From NCBI GenBank assembly GCA_017495165.1, contig JAFEII010000017.1, positions 1 through 64,000 on the forward strand: 64,000 nucleotides of DNA, read 5' to 3'. The DNA is from Hydromonas sp. Its GTDB lineage: Bacteria > Pseudomonadota > Gammaproteobacteria > Burkholderiales > Burkholderiaceae. Positions 56,185-64,000 of the stretch are shown in pieces. A program made the translations under genes and the position numbers. Positions within the stretch are counted from its first letter, which is position 1, and each line of letters starts with the position of its first letter. Below the pieces are notes generated by a model that was not told the DNA's origin, made no database searches, and saw nothing but the letters and a program-made list of their open reading frames with translations.

Positions 56185-56445
56185 TTAAATCGTGCGTGTG
56201 TCATGAACCATTTGCGCCAGCGTGCTGATGCTGGTGAAGTGTTTTTGGGTGTCTTCAGAGTTGGCAGAGATTTGCACGCCGTATTTTTTTTGCAGCGCAA
56301 CGCCCAATTCGAGCGCGTCAATCGAGTCCAAGCCCAAGCCTTCGATAAACAAGGGGGCTTGCGTGTCAATCTCGGCGGGCGCGATGTCCTCAAGCATAAG
56401 GGTATCAATAATCAGTTGTTTGAGTTCTAATTCGAGTTCTGGCAT
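56185..56445 (-). CDS. Acyl carrier protein 2 (APE cluster)
   Basis: An 86-residue ACP with FIEGLGLDSIDALEL around the phosphopantetheine serine. Two different ACPs are standard in APE clusters. Its start overlaps the upstream acyltransferase stop. Confidence 0.93.
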   Translation of the reverse strand: MPELELELKQLIIDTLMLEDIAPAEIDTQAPLFIEGLGLDSIDALELGVALQKKYGVQISANSEDTQKHFTSISTLAQMVHDTRTI

Positions 56446-57218
56446 GGTTGATTTTTTCTAAAATAATGTGTCAATTGCTTGGTTAATAAACGGGCAGACA
56501 GCCCTTCGGTGGGTGATAGCGCGCTCGCAATCAAAAAATCATTTTGCACATCAAATGTAAAGTGCATTTTTTTAGGGGGCGTATTGTACCATTTGTGCGC
56601 CTTTGATAAGCTCGAAGGTGTGCATGAAATCAAAATCGGGGTTGGGTTGATATTGCCGCGCACCGCGATATTTGCCGCGCCGCGCTTAAGGGTGACAGGT
56701 TGCCCCACAACGGTGCGCGTGCCTTCGGGGAACACAATCAAATTACTGCCATTTTGAATCCGCTCAATACACTGTTTGACCAAACCTTCCGCATCATCAG
56801 AGCGGTTTGGAATATAACGCGCCGTGCGGGTTGCGCCAAACATAAACGGGTTGTTAAACAAACTTGCTTTGACAATGCAATCGGCCTGATTGATAAACGC
56901 GACCAAAAAAACCACATCAAGTAACGTCGGATGATTGGGAATAATCAACAAGCCATTGCGCTGATTTATTTTGTCAAAGCCCGACACATCGTAAGTGAGC
57001 ACGCCAAAAAACCGCATAAAGCCAATAAAAATGCGGAACGTGCGCTGTATGACGCTGCGCGCTATTTTTTGGCGACGCGCCAAGTTTGGGATGATGAGAA
57101 AACAAGGAAACACCAGCAAACCTAATATCAAACCGCCCACGCCAAATAGCGCAAAGCTCAATGCCGTAAAAGCAAATCGCCAATGGTAATTGAAACGGGT
57201 TAAGATAAATGCGACCAT
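56427..57218 (-). CDS. 1-acylglycerol-phosphate-type acyltransferase (APE cluster)
   Basis: A 263-residue PlsC-like membrane acyltransferase. It has the NHPTLLD motif (H-x4-D), FPEGTRTVV and an N-terminal membrane helix region. It likely transfers an acyl chain when building the lipid anchor of the polyene. The ATG at 57218 overlaps the end of the preceding gene by 19 nt; the frame is open further upstream but is not conserved. Confidence 0.87.
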   Translation of the reverse strand: MVAFILTRFNYHWRFAFTALSFALFGVGGLILGLLVFPCFLIIPNLARRQKIARSVIQRTFRIFIGFMRFFGVLTYDVSGFDKINQRNGLLIIPNHPTLLDVVFLVAFINQADCIVKASLFNNPFMFGATRTARYIPNRSDDAEGLVKQCIERIQNGSNLIVFPEGTRTVVGQPVTLKRGAANIAVRGNINPTPILISCTPSSLSKAHKWYNTPPKKMHFTFDVQNDFLIASALSPTEGLSARLLTKQLTHYFRKNQPCQNSN

Positions 57219-57907
57219 TGCCACTCCACGCCGTCCACCACATAATTCAATGCAGATTGTTGATTCAGTACAAATGCCAAAAACGCCAAATCGTTGGGCA
57301 AGGGTGCATTTGTATCGGTTTGATGCGCTGTTTGCCAATGAAGCGCGTATTGATTGCCGCGCGTGATTTTAAGTGCAAACGCGTACGGTGCTTGGCGGGG
57401 CTGATTGAGCGCGTGATACATCTCGGGCATCATGTCGTCATACACCACCAGCACCACTTGCTCATATTCAACCAAATGGTTTAACGCCTCCATCATCGCC
57501 GCGCCAATGCGGTTTTGCCCCGCCGCCAATGAGGTAATCGGCTGTGTATTGTTTTGTAAAATACTCACGCCGCCGCCCACCGCATTGTGTACAGACAACG
57601 CAAAATTGCTCGATGACAGCGGCTCATGCGTTGCCAATTGTTGAAGTAATTTTACCGTGCGGTCAAGGTCTCCATGACGCGCACAAAAAATCTGCGGCAA
57701 ATGCGCACTGTTCTCAATTGCTTGCGTCACCACATACGCCATGCGGCTTAAGCGATTCATACGGCGGCGTTGCATGGCAGGAATTTCGGGGACATCAGGC
57801 GTGCCATCCACATTGGGCAAATAGGGTGATTTTGCCCACGCCAGCCAAGCGGCGGGTGTGGTTAAATCAGGCGCCCAAGCGGCGGTTTGTGCAATCGAAA
57901 AATTCAT
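57200..57907 (-). CDS. Short beta-ketoacyl synthase-like N-terminal domain protein (APE cluster)
   Basis: A 235-residue protein. AAWAPDLTTPAAWLAWAKSP, VPEIPAMQRRRMNRLSRMA and FALSVHNAVGGGVSIL match the stand-alone ketosynthase-like N-terminal domain found in APE clusters. It lacks the second half and the catalytic Cys-His-His set of a full ketosynthase, so a chain-length or partner role is more likely than condensation. Confidence 0.8.
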   Translation of the reverse strand: MNFSIAQTAAWAPDLTTPAAWLAWAKSPYLPNVDGTPDVPEIPAMQRRRMNRLSRMAYVVTQAIENSAHLPQIFCARHGDLDRTVKLLQQLATHEPLSSSNFALSVHNAVGGGVSILQNNTQPITSLAAGQNRIGAAMMEALNHLVEYEQVVLVVYDDMMPEMYHALNQPRQAPYAFALKITRGNQYALHWQTAHQTDTNAPLPNDLAFLAFVLNQQSALNYVVDGVEWQWSHLS

Positions 57908-57927
57908 GCGTTTATCCAAAATAAGTC

Positions 57928-58563
57928 TTATGCGCCATGCGTCGCCACCGCGCACATGTGTTGCGCGGTGGTTGAATGCGTGATGCAAATGCCATCCGCC
58001 GTGCGCCACTGTGTGCGGTTTATGTCAATCAATGATTCCGTGCGCAATGTTGCACTCGTTAGGCCAGTGCCGCGCAGTTTGCCCACAGCTTCTTTTGCGC
58101 ACCACAGCTGATAAAACGCGGCTAATGGCTGTGCTTGTGTGTGCCACCAATTCAATTCAGCCGTGGTGGCAATATGCGCCACCAAATCAGCCAAATTGTT
58201 TAAACGCGCACGCGGGCGAATCTCTTCAATGTCCACGCCCAACGCACCCGCGTGGTTCAAACCAGCCAAAACCATGGTGCGGCTGTGGCTAATGCTCACG
58301 CCAGCCGCACATAATTCGCCGTGCAAAAACGCTTGCGGCGCACCTGTTGCGCTGGGCAAAATAGACCAGTCTAAAAAAAAACCGCCCATGTCTTGCATGA
58401 GCAAGTTTTTAAGCACCCAGCGACCCGCGATGAAATTGTGTTGTTGCTTGATACAGGTGCGACGGTTCAATAAATCACGCTCAGACGCAGTCAAAAAATC
58501 CACGCCGTGCGCGGCATTGACCGCGTCATTGATGCTCAAAAGGGCGGTCAATGGCGTGGACAT
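57928..58563 (-). CDS. 4'-phosphopantetheinyl transferase (APE cluster)
   Basis: A 211-residue Sfp-type transferase. It has ALGVDIEEIRPRAR with the magnesium-binding acidic pair and FYQLWCAKEAVGKLRG. It attaches the phosphopantetheine arm to the cluster ACPs. An ATG at 58575 is also in frame, but 58563 starts right after the upstream stop. Confidence 0.88.
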   Translation of the reverse strand: MSTPLTALLSINDAVNAAHGVDFLTASERDLLNRRTCIKQQHNFIAGRWVLKNLLMQDMGGFFLDWSILPSATGAPQAFLHGELCAAGVSISHSRTMVLAGLNHAGALGVDIEEIRPRARLNNLADLVAHIATTAELNWWHTQAQPLAAFYQLWCAKEAVGKLRGTGLTSATLRTESLIDINRTQWRTADGICITHSTTAQHMCAVATHGA

Positions 58564-58565
58564 GA

Positions 58566-59792
58566 TTAGCCCCAACGTTTAAAAATCAGTGATGTATTGA
58601 TGCCACCAAACGCGAAGTTATTGCTCATCACGTATTCGATGTTCGCATTACGCATGCCTTGTTGCAAAAATCCCAGCGCAGGCAAGCGTTTGTCAATATC
58701 GGTTAAATTGATAGTAGGTGCAAACCAACCCTCGCGCATCATCAAAATGGAGATCATTGCCTCGAGCGCGCCGCACGCGCCCAGCGTATGTCCCATATAG
58801 CTTTTAAGCGAGCTGATCGGTACGTCACGCTCAAACACCGACCACGTCGCTTGTGATTCGGCAATGTCGCCTTGTTCTGTCGCTGTACCGTGCGCGTTGA
58901 CGTAGCCAATTTGAGCCGCACCAATCTGCGCATCTTTGAGCGACAAATGCAACGCTTGTGCCATGGTTTCGGTTTGTGGGTGCGTGACGTGTTTGCCATC
59001 GCTATTTGTACCAAAACCAACCAGTTCGGCATAAATGTTTGCGCCACGCGCGATTGCGTGTTCGTACTCTTCTAATATCAACGTGCACGCGCCTTCGCCC
59101 AAGACCAAGCCGTCGCGCTTGCTGTCAAACGGGCGCGGCGATAAATGCGGAAATTTATTTTGGGTGCTGGTGGCAAATAAGGTGTCAAAAATCGCCGCTT
59201 GTGTCACGTCCAGCTCTTCTGCGCCGCCCGCAACCATTGCAACTTGACGGCCTGAGGCAATCGCTTCATACGCGTAACCCACGCCTTGACTGCCAGACGT
59301 ACAGGCGCTGGACGTGGTAATAATCCGCCCAGTGATGCCAAAAAACACGCCAATATTGACCGCTGCCGAGTGGCTCATCATGCGGATATACGTGGTGGCA
59401 TTGATGCCCTCGACTTTTTTGTCAATGCGCATTTGCCCAAAATCGCTGATTGCGTTGGGAGAGCCTGATGATGAGCCGTACGAAATTCCAACCTCGCCTG
59501 ACTTGAGCCATTCATCGCCCAAAAGCCCCGCGTCTTGTAGCGCCAATTCAGACGCGCGCACCGCCATGAGCGCCACGCGCCCCATGCCGCGCGTGGCTTT
59601 TCGGTTGTAATGCGCGGGCAAATCAAACGCGGCGGCAGGCGCACCGATGCGGGTATTCAGGTCACTGTATTCTGCCCACGAATCTATAAATTGCACGGCA
59701 TTGGTTTGTTGTTGCAGGCGCGCCAACATGGTCGCCCAATCATTGCCGATGGGGCTAATGCCCGCCATGCCTGTGACGACAACACGTTTCAT
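58566..59792 (-). CDS. Beta-ketoacyl-ACP synthase (APE cluster)
   Basis: A 408-residue full-length ketosynthase of the FabF type. It has the active Cys in TTSSACTSGSQG, one His in YVNAHGTATEQGD and the second in SYMGHTLGACGA, so the catalytic triad is complete. It should condense malonyl units during polyene growth. Its start overlaps the ketoreductase stop (TAATG). Confidence 0.9.
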   Translation of the reverse strand: MKRVVVTGMAGISPIGNDWATMLARLQQQTNAVQFIDSWAEYSDLNTRIGAPAAAFDLPAHYNRKATRGMGRVALMAVRASELALQDAGLLGDEWLKSGEVGISYGSSSGSPNAISDFGQMRIDKKVEGINATTYIRMMSHSAAVNIGVFFGITGRIITTSSACTSGSQGVGYAYEAIASGRQVAMVAGGAEELDVTQAAIFDTLFATSTQNKFPHLSPRPFDSKRDGLVLGEGACTLILEEYEHAIARGANIYAELVGFGTNSDGKHVTHPQTETMAQALHLSLKDAQIGAAQIGYVNAHGTATEQGDIAESQATWSVFERDVPISSLKSYMGHTLGACGALEAMISILMMREGWFAPTINLTDIDKRLPALGFLQQGMRNANIEYVMSNNFAFGGINTSLIFKRWG

Positions 59793-60517
59793 TAGCACAT
59801 CCCTCCATTGACGCAAATCACTTGGCGCGTGATATAAGCCGCTTCGTCAGACATTAAAAAATTCACCACGCCCGCGACTTCGGCAGGCGTACCCATGCGC
59901 TGAACGGGGATGATTTTGAGTGCCTCCTCTAGTACGTGCGGCTCTATCATGTCCGTGTCAATCAAGCCAGGGGCGATGCAATTGACGGTGATTTTGCGTT
60001 TGGCAAGTTCCACTGCCAATGCCTTGGTCGCGCCAATAATCCCAGCTTTCGCCGCGCTGTAATTGACTTGACCACGATTGCCCGTTACGCCAGATACCGA
60101 TGAAATCGTCACGATGCGCCCCGCTTGGCGGGTTTGTATCATGGGCATGGTGAGCGGGCGCAAAATATTATAAAAACCATTGAGGTTGGTTTGAATCACA
60201 CTGTCCCACTCCGCATCGGTCATGGCAGGAAACGCGGTATCCTGTGCAATTCCTGCGTTACACACCACGCCATAATAACAACCGTATTGTTCAATATCGG
60301 CTTCAAGCATGGTTTGAGCCGTGGCGCGGTCAGCAATGTCAAATGCCAAATAGCGCGCAGTAACGCCTTGCGCCGTAAAATCATCGCACAACGCTTGCAA
60401 CGCGCCCGCGTGTCGTCCGTGCAACACAATTGCATAGCCCGAAGCCGCCAAACGCTGGGCAATGCTTAAGCCAATGCCGCGCGATGAGCCTGTAATGAGG
60501 ATGATTTTGGTGGTCAT
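59792..60517 (-). CDS. 3-oxoacyl-ACP reductase, FabG-like (APE cluster)
   Basis: A 241-residue short-chain dehydrogenase with the TGSSRGIGLSIA cofactor loop, NAGIAQDT, the catalytic YSAAKAG, and a C-terminal VNGGMC. It reduces the beta-keto group after each condensation, and the dehydratases then form the double bonds. Confidence 0.93.
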   Translation of the reverse strand: MTTKIILITGSSRGIGLSIAQRLAASGYAIVLHGRHAGALQALCDDFTAQGVTARYLAFDIADRATAQTMLEADIEQYGCYYGVVCNAGIAQDTAFPAMTDAEWDSVIQTNLNGFYNILRPLTMPMIQTRQAGRIVTISSVSGVTGNRGQVNYSAAKAGIIGATKALAVELAKRKITVNCIAPGLIDTDMIEPHVLEEALKIIPVQRMGTPAEVAGVVNFLMSDEAAYITRQVICVNGGMC

Positions 60518-60552
60518 ATCAATATCGCTTTAAAACAAAAATGGGGCAAAAA

Positions 60553-60978
60553 TCAATGGTTGGGTTGAAAAACAGTCAGCGATGCGCGGGCAATAATTCT
60601 GCCGTCGCGCTCAATCGAACAGTCAAACGAGCTCATGCCGTCGGCTGATTGGAGTAAACACGCCACCACAACCGTCAACACATCGCCCACACTAAAAAAC
60701 GCGCAGTCCGATTGATAGTGGCGCGTACCCAATAACATGCCGATGGGGCTGGGCGTTGAACCGTGTTTGTTGTTGTAACCGGACCAAGCCGCCGCGGATT
60801 GCGCCATGTACTCAATCCCCACCAGTACACTGATGCGCTGTTGTGCATCCAAAAATAAACTCTCTGGCGTAATGGTTACACGCGTTGTGGCGGTTTGCTC
60901 ATCACACGCGATGATGTCGTCAATCAACGCCATCGGCAAATCATGCGGCATATACGGGCGGGCGCAAGTGGGTAGCAT
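60553..60978 (-). CDS. FabZ-like 3-hydroxyacyl-ACP dehydratase (APE cluster)
   Basis: A 141-residue hotdog protein. PHDLPMALIDDIIACD and GIEYMAQSAAAWSGY match the second dehydratase of APE clusters. With the fused dehydratase domain at 53690-54050 it gives two dehydratases, consistent with a fully unsaturated chain. Confidence 0.85.
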   Translation of the reverse strand: MLPTCARPYMPHDLPMALIDDIIACDEQTATTRVTITPESLFLDAQQRISVLVGIEYMAQSAAAWSGYNNKHGSTPSPIGMLLGTRHYQSDCAFFSVGDVLTVVVACLLQSADGMSSFDCSIERDGRIIARASLTVFQPNH

Positions 60979-61009
60979 TAAAGCACCTCAATATTATTAA
61001 AAAACGCCA

Positions 61010-61130
61010 TCATTCCCGCGCAAACTCGAGTCCATGCGTCGTGTAATGCACGACTTGGCTGATTGAATGATGCACAACGGCACAAACGCGTTGCGTTTGG
61101 TTTGGATTCCGACCTACGCAGGAGTGATGG
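61010..61130. repeat. Pair of degenerate TCATTCCCGCG-type palindromes, inverted
   Basis: TCATTCCCGCGCAAACTCGA begins at 61010. A reverse-sense copy at 61103-61130 reads TGGATTCCGACCTACGCAGG and onward. Both are decayed forms of the widespread element with an ATTCCCGCG...GGGAAT core. They lie in the 175-bp gap between the dehydratase gene and the next ketosynthase gene, along with a 6-bp GTCGTG/CACGAC hairpin (61038-61054). Confidence 0.55.
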
Positions 61131-61153
61131 GAAAAATTGTATCGGCCGCATAA

Positions 61154-62338
61154 TCAAACCCGCGCAAAAATCAAGCTGGCATTGCTACCGCCAAAACCAA
61201 ATGAATTGCTCAACACATAACGCGCATGTGCGCGGGTGGCATCGGTGACAAAGCGCAATTCAGGTAAACGCGAGTCGCGCACGCCATCCCACACGTGCGC
61301 TGGCAAACGTTGGTTTTGAGCGGTCAAGGTCAAGTAACAAAACGCAGCCTCAATCGCACCTGCTGCGCCCAATGTATGCCCCGTGAGCGACTTGGTTGAG
61401 CCAGCCCAAGGCTGACTTGGGAATACGCGCGATACCGCTGCGGCTTCCATCGCGTCATTTTGCGCCGTTGCCGTGCCATGCAGATTGATGTAATCAATTT
61501 GCGATGCATCCAAACCTGCTTTATGCAACGCTTGCGACATACTGGCAAACGCGCCGTTGCCATCGGGTTGCGGCGCAGACATGTGGTGCGCATCCGCGCT
61601 CTCGCCCCAGCCGCGCAACTCAACCGCGCTGGGCATGCGGCTCAAAATAAACAACGCACACGCCTCGCCCAAATGAATGCCGCTGCGATTGGCGGAAAAC
61701 GGCAATGAGCGCGCGGCAGAAATCGCCTCCAGCGACATAAAACCATTCACCGTGAGTTGTGACAACGCATCCGAGCCGCCGACCAAAACCACATCGCACA
61801 AACCCGCCTGTATCAAGCGCGCGCCACTGATAAATGCTTTCGCGCTCGATGAGCAAGCGGTTGAAATCGTATACGCAGGGCCAGAAGTCTGTAACAAATA
61901 CTTTAAATACAGCGCAGGCGAACCGTATTCTTGTTGCTCGTATAAGTAACCCGCAGGCAGCGCCTGTGTGGCGTGCAATTTCGCCAAAGCCAATTCGCCT
62001 TGCTCAATTCCTGAATTGCTCGAACCCACCACAATCCCAATTCGGGTGGGCGCGCAACTCGCAGTTGCGGCGTGCCAGCTGTCTTTTATTGCCTGAAATG
62101 TTTGGTACATCAAGCCATTATTGCGACTGTGAAAAGCGAGCGGCGTATCGGCGGGCAGGGTGCACGTTGACGGCGCGCCGCTTAAGTAGATTGGTTTACC
62201 CGCAGAATATTGCTCAGACATGCCGCCAAAATCAGTCGCACTCGGCGTGAATAAATGTGCCGCAATCGCCGTCATGCCATGGCCCAGCGAGCAAATGGCG
62301 TTTAAGTCTTGAATATAAATTGGAGCAGATGTGGTCAT
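61154..62338 (-). CDS. Beta-ketoacyl-ACP synthase 2 (APE cluster)
   Basis: A 394-residue ketosynthase with the active Cys in TISTACSSSAKAF, His in NLHGTATAQND, and His in KSLTGHTLGAAGA, all intact. It differs enough from the ketosynthase at 58566 to suggest a separate step, such as initiation. It is coupled to the upstream DUF3261 gene by a 4-nt overlap. Confidence 0.9.
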   Translation of the reverse strand: MTTSAPIYIQDLNAICSLGHGMTAIAAHLFTPSATDFGGMSEQYSAGKPIYLSGAPSTCTLPADTPLAFHSRNNGLMYQTFQAIKDSWHAATASCAPTRIGIVVGSSNSGIEQGELALAKLHATQALPAGYLYEQQEYGSPALYLKYLLQTSGPAYTISTACSSSAKAFISGARLIQAGLCDVVLVGGSDALSQLTVNGFMSLEAISAARSLPFSANRSGIHLGEACALFILSRMPSAVELRGWGESADAHHMSAPQPDGNGAFASMSQALHKAGLDASQIDYINLHGTATAQNDAMEAAAVSRVFPSQPWAGSTKSLTGHTLGAAGAIEAAFCYLTLTAQNQRLPAHVWDGVRDSRLPELRFVTDATRAHARYVLSNSFGFGGSNASLIFARV

Positions 62339-62907
62339 TGAACGGCGCGCGAGACGATGGTCATGCGGTAGTTAAATTGGGTATTGGTAAAAATGGCGGT
62401 TTGCCCGTCAAGCTCAGGTTGGCTGTATTCAATCGAGCTGATTAAAGCATCGTTCAACCACAGTGCACGGTGATTGCTGGACTCAACCAGGCGATAGCCC
62501 TCAGGTAGTTGCGCCGTAATACTCGCTGTAGGCCAAAACGCCAGCTGAATGCTCGACAAAATCTGTTCGGGCTTGATTTGCTCAGGCACATGTGGGTTTT
62601 TGGTGACGTTTAAATTCTGCCCATCATCACTCATTGTGACCACGCGTTGTCCAAACTTCATCAATGCCACGTTGATTTGTTGTGGGTCAATTTCGATTAA
62701 ACCGTCGAGCTGGTGCGTCGCACCGCTGTACTCAACCGTGATTTGTTGGGTCAAGCTGATTGAGCGGTTAAATGAGGCGGGCGATAAACGCAGTGCCAGT
62801 GGCGGGATTTGCGCCGTCGCATTTTGCGCAGGCGCAACAGGCGCGTGTTGACACGCGGTTAAAACAACCGTGGTACACGCAATAAAAAAATGATTTAATC
62901 GACGCAT
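62335..62907 (-). CDS. DUF3261 lipoprotein (APE cluster)
   Basis: A 190-residue protein with a lipobox (VVLTAC) and a beta-rich body; LRLSPASFNRSISLTQQI and GEQILSSIQLAFWP-like segments fit DUF3261. The family is found in APE clusters and resembles LolB, so it may accept lipid cargo at the outer membrane. It overlaps the upstream oxidoreductase gene by 13 nt. Confidence 0.8.
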   Translation of the reverse strand: MRRLNHFFIACTTVVLTACQHAPVAPAQNATAQIPPLALRLSPASFNRSISLTQQITVEYSGATHQLDGLIEIDPQQINVALMKFGQRVVTMSDDGQNLNVTKNPHVPEQIKPEQILSSIQLAFWPTASITAQLPEGYRLVESSNHRALWLNDALISSIEYSQPELDGQTAIFTNTQFNYRMTIVSRAVQ

Positions 62908-64000
62908 AAAGCCTTTAGGGCAGTTAAACGTTGCTTGGCTTTGGCAACCAACGGATTGCTTTTGTCCCACGCATAACCCGCCAAAATCGACGAAATCATC
63001 ATCTGAATGTCATTATTGTAGTCGCGCTCGTTAAATATAATCGCTTGAAAGTCGCCCTGATACCATGCCTCAACATAGATGCGGAACGTGTCCACGCCAA
63101 AGCGCAAGGTTTCTTCAAAATCCACTGTCCAATTGACCGCTTCGCCCGCGTAGTGCTTGTTGATGCAGTTCGCAGCCAAACTCGCGGACTTCATCGCAAT
63201 CGTAATGCCTGATGAGAATACAGGGTCTAAAAACTCACCCGCATTGCCCAGCAGCGCGTAGCCATCGCCCACCAATGATTTGACGTTAGCAGAGTAGCCC
63301 GTAATTGTTTGTACGGGAATTGGATAATCTGCGTTTTGTAATAATGTGGCAAGTGACGGCGTTTGCGAAACCAGCGTAGCGAGTTGCTCAGCAGGCGTGC
63401 CAGCGTATTGCGCCAAAAAGTCGCGCTCGGCGACTACGCCTAATGAACAGCGCCCATTTGAAAATGGAATCAACCAAAACCACACATCCATAAAATCAGG
63501 ATGCACTGTAATCAAAATTTTGTTGCGGTCAAACAATGCAGGGCTAATATTGTCATTGACGTGCGTAAAAATCGCTTGGCGTACAGGGAAGTTTGACGGC
63601 ACTTCCAAATCAAGTAAGTGCGGCAATACGCGCGCAAAGCCACTGGCGTCTAACACAAAATCCGCCTCAACCGTGTATTCGGCTTGACTGGTTAAATCAC
63701 GAACGCGCACGGTATTGGTTTTGCTCTGAGCGTTATATTCAATACCCAAAACCTCTTGCTCAAACTGTACATCAGCGCCTTGACGCAGTGCTTCGTTGAC
63801 CAAAATTTGGTCAAAACTGGCTCGGTCAACTTGATAGGTCGTGCCCCAGCCTGCGCTGAATTTTTTGCGAAAATCAAATGCGAGGAACTTGTCGCGCCAC
63901 GCAAATTGCGCACCATTTTTGTGCTGAAAGCCGTGTTCAACCACGGCTTTGAGCATACCAGCTTCTTCGATATACGCCATGCTTTGCGGCAACAAGCTCT
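62895..64000 (-). CDS. FAD-dependent oxidoreductase, halogenase/geranylgeranyl reductase-like (5' end beyond window)
   Basis: At least 366 residues are visible; the gene runs off the right edge, so the N-terminal GxGxxG FAD loop is not seen. DFVLDASGFARVLPHLL and GDGYALLGNAGEFLDPVFSSGI are the downstream FAD motifs of the tryptophan-halogenase-like family that occurs in APE clusters. It may oxidise or reduce the polyene or its aryl head. Function is inferred from cluster membership. Confidence 0.82.
   Translation of the reverse strand, partial: SLLPQSMAYIEEAGMLKAVVEHGFQHKNGAQFAWRDKFLAFDFRKKFSAGWGTTYQVDRASFDQILVNEALRQGADVQFEQEVLGIEYNAQSKTNTVRVRDLTSQAEYTVEADFVLDASGFARVLPHLLDLEVPSNFPVRQAIFTHVNDNISPALFDRNKILITVHPDFMDVWFWLIPFSNGRCSLGVVAERDFLAQYAGTPAEQLATLVSQTPSLATLLQNADYPIPVQTITGYSANVKSLVGDGYALLGNAGEFLDPVFSSGITIAMKSASLAANCINKHYAGEAVNWTVDFEETLRFGVDTFRIYVEAWYQGDFQAIIFNERDYNNDIQMMISSILAGYAWDKSNPLVAKAKQRLTALKALCVD

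Overview
The window looks like chromosomal DNA from a betaproteobacterium of Burkholderiales type with moderate GC. The evidence is gene order (rppH next to proS, a lytic transglycosylase and a MarC protein; mltD, a gloB remnant, a methyltransferase, then rnhA), the GTP-type PEP carboxykinase, and glutathione-linked formaldehyde oxidation. No rRNA, CRISPR array or intact transposase gene was found. One tRNA-Arg(CCG) is present.

Layout. 0.1-5.4 kb: ethanolamine catabolism without a microcompartment (aldehyde dehydrogenase divergent from permease-eutB-eutC). 5.5-9.2 kb: rppH, proS, a lytic transglycosylase, MarC. 9.5-11.5 kb: frmA-fghA formaldehyde detoxification, bracketed by short related repeats. 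11.6-12.8 kb: AT-rich HxlR regulator and nitroreductase pair. 13-15.3 kb: tRNA-Arg, UbiH-type monooxygenase, DsbC-type thiol isomerase. 15.5-24.1 kb: M16 protease, a REP-rich spacer, fabI, mltD, decayed gloB, methyltransferase, rnhA. 24.3-27.3 kb: CIO-type bd oxidase operon headed by a GbsR/MarR regulator. 27.5-31.6 kb: TonB-like protein, a frameshifted exported protein, a DUF3142 lipoprotein, a DUF3820 protein. 31.9-41.8 kb: PlpD-like patatin, gnd, an osmoprotectant ABC transporter with a truncated fifth ORF, pckG. 41.9-42.7 kb: tandem array of ~173-bp units, each with a pair of palindromes. 42.9-47.2 kb: AbiH-type phage defence gene overlapping ispD, then ispF, tsaB and a rimI with an unusual C-terminal fusion. 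47.4-64 kb: most of an aryl polyene (APE) lipid pigment cluster, all on the minus strand, cut by the window end.

How the genes work together. Ethanolamine enters by the permease, EutBC splits it to ammonia and acetaldehyde, and the divergent dehydrogenase oxidises acetaldehyde. FrmA and FghA convert the formaldehyde-glutathione adduct to formate. The APE genes supply a CoA/ACP ligase, two acyl carrier proteins, ketosynthases, a ketoreductase, dehydratases, a phosphopantetheinyl transferase, acyltransferases, a glycosyltransferase, and envelope export parts (LolA-like, MMPL exporter, DUF3261 lipoprotein).

The main unusual points are: a RimI fused to a UDG-fold or HolD-like domain; an AbiH gene beside the repeat array; a ~169-bp MITE with a flanking direct repeat and a hairpin showing one compensatory change; an OmpA-like cassette plus that MITE splitting the APE glycosyltransferase and acyltransferase; a fused APE ligase-dehydratase; and a gloB pseudogene.
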